Assembly (NCBI GenBank): GCA_016199105.1 | Contig: JACQHI010000392.1 | Coordinates: forward strand, 1 to 6,481 | DNA: 6,481 bases | Direction of reading: 5' to 3' | Source of the DNA: Lentisphaerota bacterium | GTDB taxonomy: Bacteria; Verrucomicrobiota; Kiritimatiellia; JAAZAB01 | In this document: in pieces, positions 5,403-6,481 of the stretch | How the letters are laid out: every line of letters starts with the position of its first letter | How positions within the stretch are numbered: the stretch's first letter is position 1 | Notes under the pieces: generated by a model | Databases searched by the model: none | What the model was told of the DNA's origin: nothing | The model's input: only the letters and a program-made list of their open reading frames with translations | Program-made: the position numbers and the translations under genes

Positions 5403-6452
5403 ATGGCCGGTGACAAAAGCCCGGTGTTGGCAAAGTCTTGGGGCGGGGCTGTTCCGGATGCCGGCCTCTTGAACCGCGCCCAAGGCTGCCTGCTGGGGCA
5501 ACTGGCCGGGGATTCCCTGGGAAGCTTGGTGGAATTCCAGTCGCCTCAATTCATTCGGGAAAAATATCCGGAGGGTGTGCGTTTTCTTGCCGACGGCGGC
5601 ACGTGGGGCACACTGGCCGGCCAGCCGACGGACGATTCTGAATTGGCCCTTCTGCTGGCGCGCACCCTGGTGGCTGAAAGGCGGTTCGACGATGAAGCCG
5701 TGGCGCGGGCGTATGCCGGTTGGTACGAGTCGGATCCCTTCGATATCGGTTCCACCACCACCGCCGCGCTTTCCGCCGCCGCCCAGGCGTTGCGCGCTGG
5801 AGAGGGCGTGGCGGATGCCGCCCGCCGGGCGGCCCGGCGTTCGAGCCAGGCCAATGGCGCACTGATGCGCGTCAGTCCCCTGGGCATATTCGGCTGGCAA
5901 ACGGCTCCGGAAGCACTGGCCACCTGGGCCCGGTGCGATGCGGCTCTTACACATCCGCATCCCATCTGTCAGGATGCGAGCGCCGTGCTTGTCGTGACCC
6001 TCGCGCATGCGGTTGCTTCCGGCTCCGGCGCGCAGGACGTGTGGTCTTATGGCTTTCAATGGGCCCGCGGCGCCGGCCTTCATCCCGATGTGGTGGATGC
6101 GCTGGAAAAATCGGGTACAGCCGGTCCTGCCGATTTCCTGAGCAACCAAGGCTGGGTGCTTGTGGCCTTGCGGAATGCGTTTCATCGGCTTCGCCGCGCG
6201 GAAAGCCTGGAGGAGGGTGTTGTTTCTACGGTTGCGCAAGGAGGTGACACCGATACGAATGCGGCCATTGCGGGAGCGCTCTTGGGCGCTGTGCACGGCA
6301 GGAACGCCGTCCCGGCGCAGTGGGAGGAGAAAATTGTGTCCTGCCGTCCCGAGGCCGGGAAGGCCGGTGTCCGGCATCCACGTCCGCCGGCGTTGTGGCC
6401 GGCGGATGCGCTTTGTCTGGCCGAACATCTTTTGGCGGCTGGCGCTGCCTGA
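5403..6452 (+). CDS. ADP-ribosylglycohydrolase family protein
   Basis: This 349-residue enzyme of the DraG/ARH family should remove ADP-ribose from proteins, nucleic acids or small molecules, using two metal ions (magnesium or manganese). The family signatures appear in order: RAQGCLLGQLAGDSLGSLVEF (25-45), the metal-binding PTDDSELALLLARTL (75-89), SPLGIFG (158-164), THPHPICQDASAVLVVTLAHAV (183-204) and the C-terminal metal motif QGGDTDTNAAIAGALLGAVHG (279-299). D77, D78, D282 and D284 are the expected metal ligands, so it looks active. The first motif has Ser at 79 where Thr is more usual. ATG 5403 is chosen over TTG 5376 on ribosome-site spacing; the added 9 residues would precede the conserved domain. 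Length is normal. No ADP-ribosyltransferase is visible in the window, so the substrate is open; the preceding TIM-barrel gene may be functionally linked. Confidence 0.9.
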   Translation: MAGDKSPVLAKSWGGAVPDAGLLNRAQGCLLGQLAGDSLGSLVEFQSPQFIREKYPEGVRFLADGGTWGTLAGQPTDDSELALLLARTLVAERRFDDEAVARAYAGWYESDPFDIGSTTTAALSAAAQALRAGEGVADAARRAARRSSQANGALMRVSPLGIFGWQTAPEALATWARCDAALTHPHPICQDASAVLVVTLAHAVASGSGAQDVWSYGFQWARGAGLHPDVVDALEKSGTAGPADFLSNQGWVLVALRNAFHRLRRAESLEEGVVSTVAQGGDTDTNAAIAGALLGAVHGRNAVPAQWEEKIVSCRPEAGKAGVRHPRPPALWPADALCLAEHLLAAGAA

Positions 6453-6481
6453 CCGCCTCCGTCGCATGAATTATTCAGGAC

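Noticed and set aside
5358..6467. Long minus-strand open frame (369 codons) opposite the ADP-ribosylglycohydrolase gene
   Set aside because: The + strand product has all family motifs, while the antisense product is low-complexity and unrecognised.

Overview
The window is GC-rich bacterial DNA with all supported genes on the + strand. No marker gene fixes the taxon. The 46-residue 'GDYNGDG.SDLAVFDSNTG.WYIRT' repeat protein at the left edge and the short intergenic repeats (CGAAA/TTTCG-phased palindromes, GGGAC-rich tract) recall Kiritimatiellota, Verrucomicrobiota, Lentisphaerota and similar genomes of the PVC group and its neighbours. This is an impression from family knowledge, not a demonstrated placement.

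Layout. Bases 2-283 are the C-terminal end of an FG-GAP/VCBS-like repeat protein, probably an exported surface protein. Bases 284-607 hold no gene but contain a GC-rich hairpin pair and a sigma70-type promoter whose -35 box lies inside a perfect 15-base palindrome. That promoter precedes a compact toxin-antitoxin pair: a DUF2281-type antitoxin (608-817) and a VapC-like PIN-domain RNase (821-1222). A doubtful small ORF overlaps the toxin stop. Bases 1426-1709 are non-coding and rich in inverted repeats.

Bases 1710-3107 encode a TPR plus AAA+ ATPase of the Vps4/katanin/Cdc48 type with intact Walker A, Walker B, sensor and arginine-finger motifs. It is followed 40 bases later by a six-TPR protein with one probable membrane segment, a cysteine cluster and a beta-rich C-terminal region (3148-4461). 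These two probably form one transcription unit and may work together as a membrane-associated remodelling machine whose substrate is unknown. This pair is the most promising candidate for an undescribed system.

The right third holds a BtpA/SgcQ-like TIM-barrel protein (4576-5301) and an ADP-ribosylglycohydrolase (5403-6452). They are separated by about 100 bases containing a GGGAC-rich tract and a strong stem-loop. No rRNA, tRNA, CRISPR array, transposase or convincing intrinsic terminator was seen.
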